Shown one piece after another: positions 8,119-17,084 of a DNA stretch of 64,000 nucleotides (position 1 is its first letter; every line of letters starts with the position of its first letter). Source of the DNA: Frateuria_A sp049727805 (GTDB taxonomy: Bacteria > Pseudomonadota > Gammaproteobacteria > Xanthomonadales > Rhodanobacteraceae); NCBI RefSeq assembly GCF_049727805.1, contig NZ_JBCNYA010000001.1, forward strand, positions 124,001 through 188,000, in the 5' to 3' direction. The position numbers were made by a program, and so were the translations under genes. The notes beneath the pieces were generated by a model. That model saw only the letters and a program-made list of their open reading frames with translations. It ran no database searches and was not told the DNA's origin.

Positions 8119-9672
8119 TCAATGCCCCATCGCGCCGCCTGCGCTGCCGAACGGCGGCCGGGCGAACCAGAGGATGGGAATCAACGCCAGGAACAGCACC
8201 GCACAGCCGAAGAACACGTCGTTCACCGCCAAAGTGAGCGCTTCGCGGCTGAGCAGACGGTCGACCAGCCCCAGCGACTGCGTGTGCGACAACCCCATGT
8301 GCGATACCTGGCCGATGAACTGCGTGGCCGCCGGGTGCGCCGGACTGACGTACTCGGTCAGCGTGGCGTGGTGGTACTCGCCGCGGTGCTGCCACAGGGT
8401 CACCGTCACCGCGGTGGAAATGCTCGAGCCCATCGTGCGGCAGAAGTTGGACAGGCCGGTGGCGCTGGCGATCTGCTCCGGCGGCAGGCCGGAGAGGTAG
8501 ATCTGGTTGAGCGGAATGAAGAAGCAGGGGATGGCGATGCCCATCACGAAGCGTGGCAGCACCAGCGTGGAGAACGAGGCCGACGCGTCGAAGGTGGAGA
8601 ACCACCAGGAGGTGATCGCGAACACGATGAAGGAGAACGTCACCACTCCACGCAGGTCCAGCTTGTCCATGTTGCGCCCGAGGATCGGCGACATCAGGAA
8701 CGCCAGGATGCCGACCGGCGCGGTGGCCAGGCCGGCCCAGGTGGCGGTGTAGTCCAGCGTCACCTGCAGCCACAGCGGGAACACCACGTTGATGCCGAAG
8801 AAGGCGAACATGCCCAGCGTCAGCGCGATCACGCCCACGCTGAAGTTGCGCTGCTTGAACAGCGACAGGTCCACTACGGGGTGCTTGGCGTGCATCTCCC
8901 ATACGACCAGGAAGGTCAGGCACACCAGCGCGATGATGCCTAGCGCCAGGATCAGCGGCGAGGCGAACCAGTCGCGGTCGTTGCCGTTGTCCAGCATGAA
9001 CTGCAACGCGCCCACGCCGACCACCAGCAGCGTGAGGCCGACCGCGTCGATCGGGGTCTTGGCGGTCTTGGTCTCGCGCTTGTGCAGCAGGCCCCAGGTG
9101 ATCACCGCCGCGGCCAGGCCCACCGGCAGGTTGATGTAGAAGATCCACGGCCAGGAGAAGTTGTCGGTCAGCCAGCCGCCCAGGATCGGGCCGAAGATCG
9201 GCGCTACCACCACGGTCATCGCCCACAACGCCAACGCGATGCCCTGCTTGGCCTTCGGGTAGCTCGACAGCAGCAGCGTGAGCGACAGCGCCACCATCGG
9301 GCCGGAGCCGGCGCCCTGCATCAGGCGCGCGATCACCAGCATCGGCATCGAGGTGGCCAGGCCGCACAACATCGAGAAGGTGACGAACAGCAGCACCGAG
9401 ACGACGAAGCTGCGCACCTCGCCGAAGCGCCGCGCGATCCAGCCGGTGAGCGGCTGCATGATGGCGCTGGCCAGCGCGTAGGAGCTGATCGTCCAGGTGC
9501 CCTCGCTCGGGCTCACGCCCAGGCTGCCGGCGATGTGCGGCACGGCCACGTTGACGATGGTCATGTCCAGCACTTCCATGAAGGTGCTGAACGCGACGGC
9601 GATGGTGAGCAGCACCAGCGCACCGCCGTGCAACGGCGGCAGTGGCTTGGTGTCGTTGGGGGAGGCGGCCAT
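8119..9672 (-). CDS. emrB: DHA2-family multidrug efflux MFS permease (EmrB type)
   Basis: A 517-aa transporter with 14 predicted membrane helices. Characteristic motifs are TFMEVLDMTIVNVAVPHIAGSLGVSP in helix 1 (motif D1) and the helix-5 stretch GPMVALSLTLLL. It forms the inner-membrane pump of a tripartite drug exporter with the downstream-listed EmrA and outer membrane factor. It is the last gene of the operon marR-oprM-like-emrA-emrB, 16 bp after emrA. The substrate cannot be told from sequence. Confidence 0.92.
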   Translation of the reverse strand: MAASPNDTKPLPPLHGGALVLLTIAVAFSTFMEVLDMTIVNVAVPHIAGSLGVSPSEGTWTISSYALASAIMQPLTGWIARRFGEVRSFVVSVLLFVTFSMLCGLATSMPMLVIARLMQGAGSGPMVALSLTLLLSSYPKAKQGIALALWAMTVVVAPIFGPILGGWLTDNFSWPWIFYINLPVGLAAAVITWGLLHKRETKTAKTPIDAVGLTLLVVGVGALQFMLDNGNDRDWFASPLILALGIIALVCLTFLVVWEMHAKHPVVDLSLFKQRNFSVGVIALTLGMFAFFGINVVFPLWLQVTLDYTATWAGLATAPVGILAFLMSPILGRNMDKLDLRGVVTFSFIVFAITSWWFSTFDASASFSTLVLPRFVMGIAIPCFFIPLNQIYLSGLPPEQIASATGLSNFCRTMGSSISTAVTVTLWQHRGEYHHATLTEYVSPAHPAATQFIGQVSHMGLSHTQSLGLVDRLLSREALTLAVNDVFFGCAVLFLALIPILWFARPPFGSAGGAMGH

Positions 9673-9688
9673 GGGGAAGGGCCTTCGG

Positions 9689-10885
9689 TTACTTGGCCGC
9701 GCGCGGCAGGTTGGCCAGGATGATGCGCTGGGCCTCGTCGTCGGCCTTGCCCATCATGCGGTCGTAGACGCTCGTTTCGGCGACCGGCTGCTGCGCCGGC
9801 GCCTGGGCGAGCACGGGGCCGCGGTCATCGGTGATGTCGACGGTGACCGTGGTCGACAGGCCCACGCGCAGCGGATGCTTGTCCAGCTCCTTGTTGTCCA
9901 GCGCGACGCGAACAGGCACGCGCTGCACCACCTTGATCCAGTTGCCGGTGGCGTTCTGCGCCGGCAGCAGCGAGAACGCACTGCCGGTGCCGGCGCCGAG
10001 GCCGACCACCTTGCCGTGGTACTCGACGTCGCCGCCGTAGATGTCGGCTTCGACGGTGGCCGGCTGGCCGATGCGGATGTGCTGCAGCTGGCCTTCCTTG
10101 AAGTTGGCGTCGATCCACAGGTCATGCAGCGGCACCACGGTCATCAGTTGCTGGCCGGGCTGCACGCTGTTGCCCAACTGCACGCTGCGCTGCGCCACGT
10201 AACCGGACACCGGCGCGAGGATGGCGTTGCGCTGCGCGGCGATCCAGGCGGCACGGAAGTTGGCACGGGCCTGCAGCACGGACGGGTTCTCGGCCACGTC
10301 CGTGCCTTCGATCGCGGCGTGCGCGGCGGCAGCCTGTGCCTTCGCCGCCTCCAGCCCGGCGCGCGCCTGCGCCACGCCATCGCGCAGGTGCTGCACGATC
10401 TCGGGCGATTCGGCATGCGCCGCGAGCAGCGGCAGATGGCGCTTGAGGTCGGCCTCGAGCTTGTCCAGTTCCAGCTTGCGCGCCGTGACCTGGGCGTCGG
10501 CGCTGCTGGCCGAGCTGGTCTGCTGGCGCACGCCGCGCACCGCCTGCGCCAGCGCGCTGCGCGCCTGCGCCAGGCGCACCTGGGCATCGGTCGGATCGAG
10601 CCGGACCAGAACCTGGCCAGCCTCCACGCGCTGGGTGTCGTCGGCCATGATCGCGACCACCGTACCCGGCACCTGCGCCGAGATCGTCACCTGGTTGCCG
10701 CCGACGTAGGCGTTGTCGGTCTTCTCCCGGTGCGAGAACACGAACAGCCACAGCAGCACCCAGACCACTGCGATGAGGATGAACACCCCGGCCACGATGA
10801 ACAGCGCGCGACGGCGCTTGCCCGGGTTCTTCGCGGCCAGGCCGCTGTCGTTGTCGGCGGGCTTGTCGGCTTCAGTGGCGCTCAT
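9689..10885 (-). CDS. emrA: EmrA-type membrane fusion protein
   Basis: A 398-aa HlyD-family adaptor. Residues 24-51 are a membrane anchor (ALFIVAGVFILIAVVWVLLWLFVF), then the biotinyl-lipoyl-like half motif TDNAYVGGNQVTISAQVPGTV, a long alpha-helical hairpin (about 90-215) and the second half motif AILAPVSGYVAQRSVQLGNSVQPG. It bridges EmrB and the outer membrane channel. The ATG at 10885 overlaps the end of the outer membrane factor gene by 14 bp. Confidence 0.93.
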   Translation of the reverse strand: MSATEADKPADNDSGLAAKNPGKRRRALFIVAGVFILIAVVWVLLWLFVFSHREKTDNAYVGGNQVTISAQVPGTVVAIMADDTQRVEAGQVLVRLDPTDAQVRLAQARSALAQAVRGVRQQTSSASSADAQVTARKLELDKLEADLKRHLPLLAAHAESPEIVQHLRDGVAQARAGLEAAKAQAAAAHAAIEGTDVAENPSVLQARANFRAAWIAAQRNAILAPVSGYVAQRSVQLGNSVQPGQQLMTVVPLHDLWIDANFKEGQLQHIRIGQPATVEADIYGGDVEYHGKVVGLGAGTGSAFSLLPAQNATGNWIKVVQRVPVRVALDNKELDKHPLRVGLSTTVTVDITDDRGPVLAQAPAQQPVAETSVYDRMMGKADDEAQRIILANLPRAAK

Positions 10886-12353
10886 GGGTAGCGGCTCCGG
10901 CAGGGGAAGGGGAGGAGGAGGCAACGGCGGGCGCGGGTTGGCTGCGGTAGCCACCGCCCAACGCCTTGATCAGGGCCAGGTCGGTGGCCAGCGCCTGCGC
11001 ATGCAACTGGGTGGCGGCGTCGCGTTGCTGCAGCAACGCAAGTTCGGCTGCCAGGCTTTCGCGGGCATCGCGCACGCCTTGGCGCAGCCGCGCGTCGGCG
11101 TTGGCGACCAGGCGTTCGTCCGCGGCGAGCTGGACCTGCTGTTCCTTGCGTTGCGCAGCCAACTGCTCGGCGCCCAACGCCTGCGTGGCGACGTCGCGGG
11201 CCGCCTGCAGCACGGTGCCGCGGTACTGCGCCACGGCGCTGTCGAGCTGGGCGCGGCTCAGGCCGTAGTTGGCTTCCAGCGCGCCGCCTTCGAAGATCGG
11301 CAGGTGCAGCGCTGGGGTCACGGCGAAGACCCGGCTGCCGGCGGTGAACAGCTTGCCCATGTCGATACTGGACAGGCCGGCCAGGGCGGTAAGGCTCAGG
11401 TCGGGGAAGAACTGCGCGCGGGCCACGTCGGTCTGCTTCAGCGCGGCCTCGACCTGCCAGCGGCTCGCCGCGATGTCGGGACGACGCGCGATCAAGTCGA
11501 GGCTGGCGTTCTCGGGCAGGCCCGGTTGCACGTCCGGCAATGCACGTGCCTGGAGTTCGGGCAGGTCAGCCGGCGCCACGCCCAGCAACGAGGCCAGCAC
11601 GACGCGGCGTACCTTGGCCGAGCCATCGAGAGCGGTGCGCATCTGCTTCAGTTCGGCCACCTGCGCCTGGGCCTGCTCGGCGGTGTCCGCCAGGTCCACG
11701 CCCTGGCGCACGCGCAGCCGGGCGATCTGCAGCAATTGCTCGCTCGCGGCCAGCGAGCGGTCGGCCAGCGCGAGTCGCGCCTGGTCGGCCTGCCAGTCGA
11801 AGTACGTGCTGGCGACGGCGTACTGCAACGCCAGCGCTGCGGCGCTGCGCTGTGCCTCGGCGGCGTGCGCCTGGTCCAGCGCAGCCTCGACCGTTGCGCG
11901 CTTCTTGCCCCACCAGTCGAAGTCATACTGCAACTGCACGCCGAGATCGGCCTGGCTGTACCAGGTGAAGCCGAGGAACTGCGCCGGGATCAGGCCGTGC
12001 TCGCTCATCCGCTGGCGCGAATACTGCGCGTTGCCGTTGACGCTCAGGCCCATCTGCGCCGCCGCCAGGCGCGCGGATTGCTCGGCGCCCTGCACGCGGC
12101 TCTCCGCCAGCGCCAGGTCCGGCGCCTGGCGCAGCGCGCGATCCATCAGGTCGTCCAGTTGCGGGTCGCCGTAGGCGCGCCACCACTGTGCGTCGGGCCA
12201 GCCGGCGCGGGTGGCGGTCTGCAGGCCGGCGAGCGGAACGTCGTAGCGCAGCTGCGGCGGCGGGAGTTTGGCCGGTGGCGTGGCACACGCGGCCAGCGCC
12301 AGCACGGTCGCAGCAGCCAGCGCGGTGCGCAGGCGGAGCGGGGCAGGTTTCAT
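10872..12353 (-). CDS. NodT/OprM-type outer membrane efflux lipoprotein
   Basis: A 493-aa TolC-like channel lipoprotein. The signal peptide ends in the lipobox-like LALAACATPP (lipidated Cys). The body shows the repeated coiled-coil and barrel pattern of outer membrane efflux factors, with WWRAYGDPQLDDLMDRAL and FPDLSLTALAGLSS as typical segments. It completes the drug exporter with EmrA and EmrB. The start overlaps the marR stop by 4 bp. Confidence 0.92.
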   Translation of the reverse strand: MKPAPLRLRTALAAATVLALAACATPPAKLPPPQLRYDVPLAGLQTATRAGWPDAQWWRAYGDPQLDDLMDRALRQAPDLALAESRVQGAEQSARLAAAQMGLSVNGNAQYSRQRMSEHGLIPAQFLGFTWYSQADLGVQLQYDFDWWGKKRATVEAALDQAHAAEAQRSAAALALQYAVASTYFDWQADQARLALADRSLAASEQLLQIARLRVRQGVDLADTAEQAQAQVAELKQMRTALDGSAKVRRVVLASLLGVAPADLPELQARALPDVQPGLPENASLDLIARRPDIAASRWQVEAALKQTDVARAQFFPDLSLTALAGLSSIDMGKLFTAGSRVFAVTPALHLPIFEGGALEANYGLSRAQLDSAVAQYRGTVLQAARDVATQALGAEQLAAQRKEQQVQLAADERLVANADARLRQGVRDARESLAAELALLQQRDAATQLHAQALATDLALIKALGGGYRSQPAPAVASSSPSPAGAATHERH

Positions 12354-12886
12354 GGGGCGTCCTTGGGGGATGTGGGCTCGTCAAGGCGGTCGAGGTTGTC
12401 GGCAAGCTTGCGCAGCAGGCGGCTGAAACTGCGCTTGTCGGTGTCGCTGAAGCCGGTGAACGCCGCGCTGACGCGAGGAAACAGCGGCGGCAGCAGCTTC
12501 TGCACGAAGCGGCGCCCGGCCGGCGTGATGCGGATCACCACGCGGCGGCGGTCCTCCTCGCTGGGGCCGCGCGTGATCAGCCCGCGCTTGACCAGCGCGT
12601 TGGCGATGCGGGTCATGTTGGTGGCGCCCTGCGAGGTGTACTCGCACAGCTCGCCGGGCGTGGAGCTGCCGTCCGGACGGCTGTAGAGGATCATCAGTGC
12701 GAGGAAGTCGCTGTGGTTGATCTTGTGGGGGGCGAGCGACTCTTCCACGGCTTCGTCGAAGGCCCGGCCGACCATCAGCAGCAGGCGGGTCAGGCGCGCT
12801 TCGGTCGTGGGCATGCCCGGGATGACCTGGCTGACCCGGCCGATCCCCTCGTCCATCATCACAATGCAGTCGCCCAACCGTGCCAT
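12350..12886 (-). CDS. MarR-family transcriptional regulator of the efflux operon
   Basis: 178 aa with the winged helix of MarR proteins: LCEYTSQGATNMTRIANALVKRGLITR forms the recognition part, followed by the wing with PSEEDRRRVVIRITPAGRRF. As first gene of the efflux operon it is likely an autorepressor relieved by the pump's substrate. A promoter and a palindrome placed just behind its -10 element support this (see separate entries). Confidence 0.92.
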   Translation of the reverse strand: MARLGDCIVMMDEGIGRVSQVIPGMPTTEARLTRLLLMVGRAFDEAVEESLAPHKINHSDFLALMILYSRPDGSSTPGELCEYTSQGATNMTRIANALVKRGLITRGPSEEDRRRVVIRITPAGRRFVQKLLPPLFPRVSAAFTGFSDTDKRSFSRLLRKLADNLDRLDEPTSPKDAP

Positions 12887-12901
12887 TTCACCAGCTCATA
12901 T

Positions 12902-12913
12902 TTCACCAGTGAA
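12902..12913. promoter_or_regulatory. Candidate MarR operator
   Basis: TTCACCAGTGAA, arms TTCAC/GTGAA around CA, sits between the -10 element and the marR start codon. A second half-site (TTTCACCAG) lies about 14 bp closer to the gene. Position over the transcription start fits repression. Inference from location and symmetry. Confidence 0.55.
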
Positions 12914-12915
12914 TT

Positions 12916-12944
12916 AATTTAGCGCGGATGTGCGAGACTGGCAA
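12916..12944 (-). promoter_or_regulatory. Sigma-70-type promoter of the marR-efflux operon
   Basis: Read on the minus strand: -35 TTGCCA (12944-12939), a spacer of exactly 17 bp, -10 TAAATT (12921-12916). The predicted start falls on the palindrome at 12902-12913, 20-30 bp ahead of the marR ATG. Confidence 0.65.
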
Positions 12945-12989
12945 GTACCGATGTCGCCGTCCGAACGCATCCATGCGTCCGGACAGGAA

Positions 12990-13826
12990 TCAATGCGGCT
13001 CCGGCAATCCGAACAAGCGGCGGGCGTTCGCCGTGGTGGTGGCTGCGACCGCTTCGCATGGTTCGCCGCGCAGCTCGGCGACGACCGTCAGGGTGTCCAG
13101 CATGCGCAACGGTTCGTTGCGTTCGCCCTGATGCCCGGCGTTGGGCTGGTCGGGCGCATCGGTTTCCAGCAACAGGTGTTCGATCGGCATCGTGGCGACG
13201 AGCTGGCGCAACCGCTTTGCACGCGGGTAGGTGACCGGGCCGCCGATGCCGAGCAGGAAGCCCATGTCATAGAGTCGCTCCGCCTGCTGACTGCTGCCGG
13301 CGAAGCTGTGCACGACGCCGCGGAGCCCGGGGAAACGGCGCAGGGTCAGCACCACTTCCTCCACGGCGCGTCGGGCGTGCACGATGACCGGCAGATCGAA
13401 CTCCCTGGCCAGTGCCAGCTGCGCGTCGAAGTAGTAGTGCTGCAGCTCTTGGTCGAGCTCCTCCACGTAGAAGTCCAGCCCGATTTCGCCGAGTGCGACC
13501 GGATTCCGCTCGTGCAGCCACGTGCGCAGGGCGTCCAGGTGTTCCGGACGATGCTGCGCAAGGAACAGGGGGTGCAGGCCAAAGGCGGGCGCCAGCCCGG
13601 CATGCCGCTGGCACAATGCCGCTATGCGCGGCCAGCTCGCCGCATCGATGCCGGGAACGACCAGTTGCTGTACCCCGGCCCGGGCGGCGCGTTCCAGCAC
13701 CTGCGCGCGGTCCTCGTCGAAGCTTGCGTCGTCGATGTGCGCATGGCTGTCCACCAGCCATGGGGGGGCGGGGGAGGCGGGCGTATCTGAGCTGTCCGTC
13801 ACGCGTTCGTCACCTGCGCTGCGCAT
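12990..13826 (-). CDS. TatD-family metal-dependent DNase/hydrolase
   Basis: 278 aa with the metal-binding set of TatD TIM-barrel proteins: VDSHAHIDDASFD (HxH) at the N-terminus, VALGEIGLDFY in the middle (Glu ligand), IVHARRA and VVHSFAG (His ligands), and LLLETDAPDQPN (Asp) towards the end. TatD enzymes are 3'-5' exonucleases or deoxyribonucleases. The ATG at 13826 adds a short acidic extension before the barrel; an internal GTG nine codons in is an alternative start. Confidence 0.9.
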   Translation of the reverse strand: MRSAGDERVTDSSDTPASPAPPWLVDSHAHIDDASFDEDRAQVLERAARAGVQQLVVPGIDAASWPRIAALCQRHAGLAPAFGLHPLFLAQHRPEHLDALRTWLHERNPVALGEIGLDFYVEELDQELQHYYFDAQLALAREFDLPVIVHARRAVEEVVLTLRRFPGLRGVVHSFAGSSQQAERLYDMGFLLGIGGPVTYPRAKRLRQLVATMPIEHLLLETDAPDQPNAGHQGERNEPLRMLDTLTVVAELRGEPCEAVAATTTANARRLFGLPEPH

Positions 13827-13943
13827 AGGGATGGAATGTCTAGGCCGTATTCAGTATGTCGAAGGTTCAATGTTCCCGCAGGTGAATGGTGGACGCATGG
13901 CGCGCCTGCCACGCCGCATGAAAAAACGAAGGAGAGGCAAGTC

Positions 13944-14534
13944 ATGAACAGGTTGATGGTCAATGCGCTTCAGGTGGGGATCGCGGCAGCGTTCGCGATG
14001 GGCATTTCGGCTTGCAACCGCGACGCCAGCGCCGATGCGGGCCTGGCCAATGGATCGTCCAGCGCCGAGGCCGGCAATGCCGACGCCGGCGCCAAGTACG
14101 CTCGCGTGGTGAGCGTCGACCCAGTCCGCAAGACGGTGAACAACCCGCGCCAGGTCTGCCACGACGAAGTGGTCACGCACAGCGAGCCGCCGAAGGACCA
14201 GCACCAGATCGCCGGCACGGCGATCGGCGCGGTGGCCGGTGGCCTGCTCGGCCACCAGGTCGGCGGCGGCAAGGGCAAGACCCTGGCTACCGTGGCTGGC
14301 GCGGTCGCCGGCGGCTACGCCGGCAAGAAGATCCAGCAGAACCGCCAGCACCCCACGGAAACCAGCACCACCGAGCGCAAGTGCGAAACGGTCAACGACT
14401 CCAGCACCAAGGTGGTCGGCTACGACGTGCGCTACGAGTACAACGGGGTCACCCGCACCGTGCGGATGGACCACGACCCGGGTGACCGCGTCCAGGTGCA
14501 GGAGGGCGTCGTCGCCGTATCCGACGCGCACTGA
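13944..14534 (+). CDS. Glycine-zipper envelope lipoprotein (17-kDa antigen-like)
   Basis: 196 aa. A signal peptide ends in AMGISACNRD, a lipobox-like site. The middle carries a glycine-zipper 2TM segment (AGTAIGAVAGGLLGHQVGGGKGKTLATVAGAVAGGYAG). The last 50 residues (VVGYDVRYEYNGVTRTVRMDHDPGDRVQVQ) match the C-terminal module of Rickettsia 17-kDa surface antigen proteins. The start at 13944 has a good ribosome site (GGAGAGG). A related protein follows directly. The role is probably structural in the outer membrane. Confidence 0.82.
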   Translation: MNRLMVNALQVGIAAAFAMGISACNRDASADAGLANGSSSAEAGNADAGAKYARVVSVDPVRKTVNNPRQVCHDEVVTHSEPPKDQHQIAGTAIGAVAGGLLGHQVGGGKGKTLATVAGAVAGGYAGKKIQQNRQHPTETSTTERKCETVNDSSTKVVGYDVRYEYNGVTRTVRMDHDPGDRVQVQEGVVAVSDAH

Positions 14535-14610
14535 TGCGCTGACGTGATCTACGCGGTCCATGGACGGACCGCGCGCGATCATCCGCACACATCCACCGAG
14601 GAGTCGCGCC

Positions 14611-15096
14611 ATGATGATCAACCGATCCCGCAACTTCGCCCTCGCCGCTGCGCTGGCGGGCAGCCTGGTTCTCGGCGGCTGCGCCACCGGTCCATACAAC
14701 AACGGCGGCTACAACCGCGGCGGCTACCAGAGCTCCGGCTACGGCAGCACGCGCTGCCAGAACTGCGGTGTGGTGCAGGATGTCCAGCAGGTCTACGTGC
14801 AGGACAGCGGCCACGGCACGCTGGGTGCGGTGATCGGTGCCGTCGCCGGCGGCGTGCTGGGCAACCAGGTCGGCAAGGGCAACGGGCGCAAGGCAGCCAC
14901 CGTCGCTGGCGCGGTTGCCGGTGGCGTGGTCGGCAACCAGGTCGGCAAGCGTACCGGCAACGGTGAGATCCCGGCCTGGCGTGTCACGGTACGGTTGGAC
15001 AACGGCCAGTACGCCACGGTGACGCAGAAGGAAGATCCGGGACTTCGCGTCGGCGACTATGCGCAGGTTCGCGGCGACCATGTCTACGCCATGTAA
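14611..15096 (+). CDS. Glycine-zipper outer membrane lipoprotein (SlyB-like)
   Basis: 161 aa. Signal peptide with lipobox LVLGGCATG, a Gly/Tyr/Asn-rich stretch (about 27-50), then a glycine zipper (LGAVIGAVAGGVLGNQVGKGNGRK and a second half) and a C-terminal domain YATVTQKEDPGLRVGDYAQVRGDHVY, the SlyB/PcP lipoprotein pattern. It may share a transcript with the preceding glycine-zipper gene 76 bp upstream. Two hairpins follow its stop, the second a classic terminator. Confidence 0.85.
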   Translation: MMINRSRNFALAAALAGSLVLGGCATGPYNNGGYNRGGYQSSGYGSTRCQNCGVVQDVQQVYVQDSGHGTLGAVIGAVAGGVLGNQVGKGNGRKAATVAGAVAGGVVGNQVGKRTGNGEIPAWRVTVRLDNGQYATVTQKEDPGLRVGDYAQVRGDHVYAM

Positions 15097-15100
15097 TATA

Positions 15101-15149
15101 TGGACGTATAAACGTCCAAAAAGAAAGGCCCTCTCGCGAGGGCCTTTTT
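15101..15149 (+). terminator. Double hairpin with Rho-independent terminator
   Basis: The first hairpin is TGGACGT/ACGTCCA around ATAA (15101-15118). The second is AGGCCCTC/GAGGGCCT with loop TCGC (15126-15145), followed directly by Ts. It ends the transcript of the SlyB-like gene and may also serve the convergent hydrolase gene. Confidence 0.88.
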
Positions 15150-15167
15150 GCTGCCGGAAACCGGTTG

Positions 15168-15602
15168 TCAGTTGACCGCGTAGAAACGGTGTTCGCCGAT
15201 GGTGGTGCTGGTGTGGTTGAGCGACCAGGTCGGCGCGATCGCCACGGTGGCGAAGTGATCGGCATGTGGCACCAGCAACTGGCGCTGCGCCAGCGGTAGG
15301 GCCCAGTTGTCCATCGAATAGCCGGCGACCTTCCAGGCCTTGGCGAAAGCCTTGAAGTTGGAGATGTCGTACGAACCGGGCGTCGCCGTGATGGCGAACT
15401 GGTGAGGCGCGGCCACCACTTTGCAGACGGTATCGCCCCAGCGGCCGCGTTCGCGGCGGCGCAGTGCGACTTCCGCCACCGCGAGCTGGCCGATGGTCGA
15501 CTCGCTGCGCGCCTCCAGGTACACGGTCGTCGCCAGGCACGCCTGGTCGGCAACGGGCTGGGGCAGTACGGACGTCAGCCACAACAACATGGAAAGTTTC
15601 AT
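15168..15602 (-). CDS. SleB-type cell wall hydrolase
   Basis: 144 aa with a signal peptide (about 1-18). The body ACLATTVYLEARSESTIGQLAVAEVALRR (catalytic Glu within YLEARSE) and CKVVAAPHQFAI match the Hydrolase_2 domain of SleB/CwlJ spore-cortex-like amidases and transglycosylases, which in proteobacteria remodel peptidoglycan. The gene is convergent with the preceding one and shares the intervening terminator region. Confidence 0.85.
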   Translation of the reverse strand: MKLSMLLWLTSVLPQPVADQACLATTVYLEARSESTIGQLAVAEVALRRRERGRWGDTVCKVVAAPHQFAITATPGSYDISNFKAFAKAWKVAGYSMDNWALPLAQRQLLVPHADHFATVAIAPTWSLNHTSTTIGEHRFYAVN

Positions 15603-16308
15603 TGTCTGCCTCCAGCTTGCTGTACGCGCGGGATGAAACTTCCATCACGTGCGCCGTTGCGGTGGACGGGCGGGCAGGCCGTTACCACCTGGATTGATCG
15701 CCACGACCGAAACGAGAGTCGTGACGCTTTGCCACGGGACTGTGGCGTTTGCCGGTAGGTTCCGAACCGGCGTGATCATGGCGCGCGCACTGCGAATCGC
15801 GACCGGATGCGGTCTGCCAGATTGCGGCTGCTGCTTTGATTGTTCCGCGTCTTGCGGTCGTTCCATCCGGCGGTGGGGCTGCCGGGTCGCGCCGATCCGG
15901 ACCCCTCCGGTTCGTCGCGTGCAGATGCCCGTGAGCGATGGGCATCATCGAAAGTCGGCGGGAGCGTAGTGGCGCCGAGGCGTGCTGGCAAGTGCCGGGT
16001 AGGACGGATTTAGATTCGACTCACCTTCATCCACGGCGCATCGCCGAAGGGTGAATGTGCGAGCGCGCGAGACGATGCAAATCGGCAAACCGCGCGTGGA
16101 TAGCGGTTCGATAGTCGCGTATCTGCATCGCACGTCCGTGAGCGCCGTGTGCACGCCGCGTGGTTGAACGGAAGTCGAACGTGCGACCGCTTGCCGCACT
16201 TTGCAGGAACGGTGCTACCGCTCGCGGCCGGATCTGCTGCGATCAACCGCAACCGTCGTCGGCCTTGGCATCTTTCGCGCAAGGCGGGCTCGTCCTGCGC
16301 GATTGCTG
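15603..16308. other. Intergenic region, no gene recognised
   Basis: About 700 bp without a credible gene. The open frames on both strands have no family-like composition and no ribosome sites. I see no tRNA, IS or strong hairpin. It probably contains the promoter of the hydrolase gene at its left end. Confidence 0.55.
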
Positions 16309-17034
16309 CTATGCGTTTGCATCGTGGAAGATCACGCCGAGCGTATGCCGATTGCCGCTGTGCAAGCGGCTCACGCCGTGGCGCATGTTCACGCGGTAGC
16401 AGCCCCGTGCGCCGCGCACGGGGCGCTGGTGCACGGCGAAGAGCACGGCGTCGCCTTGCGACAGCGGCACCACCTCGGCGCGCGACTGCATGCGCGGACG
16501 CTGTTCGGTCAGCACGAATTCGCCGCCGGTGAAATCGCTGCCGGGCGCGGACAGCAGAACGGCAAGCTGCAGCGGGAAGACGTGCTCGCCGTAGAGGTCC
16601 TGGTGCAGGCAGTTGTAGTCGCCCGCCTGGTAGCGGAGCAGCAACGGCGTGGGACGGGTCTGGCCGGCGACATGGCAGCGTTCGAGAAACGCTTTATGCG
16701 TCGGCGGGTAGCGCACGTCGATTCCCATGGCCTCGTTCCATCGGTTCGCCAAGGGCGCCAGTTGCGGATAGACGGCCGTGCGAATGGCTTCGACCGTCGC
16801 GGGCAGCGGGTAATCGAAATATTGGTACTCGCCGCGCCCGAAGCCGTGCCTGGCCATCACCACGCGGCTGCGGAAGTGCTCGCGTTGCGGGTAGAGCGCA
16901 GCCAGTGCGCGACAGGTTTGCGGCGCCAGCAGGGCAGGCAGCACGGCGTGGCCATCGGCATCGAGTCGGGCATGGACACCAGTCCAATCGATCGCGTGCA
17001 GTCTGGCCGTCAGGGAACTGGAGTCTTCGATCAT
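16309..17034 (-). CDS. 2OG-Fe(II) oxygenase, Oxygenase-NA (PF09859) type
   Basis: 241 aa. The jelly-roll iron site is visible: HQDLYGE supplies H-x-D, and the distal histidine lies in YRVNMRHGVSRLHSGNRHTLGVIFHDA, with Arg in the same region to bind 2-oxoglutarate. FRSRVVMARHGFGRGEYQYF is a typical N-terminal block. The family is annotated as oxidative demethylation of alkylated DNA, but direct evidence is thin, so the substrate is uncertain. It stands alone. Confidence 0.82.
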   Translation of the reverse strand: MIEDSSSLTARLHAIDWTGVHARLDADGHAVLPALLAPQTCRALAALYPQREHFRSRVVMARHGFGRGEYQYFDYPLPATVEAIRTAVYPQLAPLANRWNEAMGIDVRYPPTHKAFLERCHVAGQTRPTPLLLRYQAGDYNCLHQDLYGEHVFPLQLAVLLSAPGSDFTGGEFVLTEQRPRMQSRAEVVPLSQGDAVLFAVHQRPVRGARGCYRVNMRHGVSRLHSGNRHTLGVIFHDANA

Positions 17035-17084
17035 CGCGCGAAGTTACGGTGCGCTGGAAATCTGCGCTCTCCGTTTCTTGCGCT

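Noticed and set aside
15603..16308. Small genes in the 700-bp gap
   Set aside because: Several open frames exist on both strands but none has a ribosome site, sensible composition or recognisable motif.
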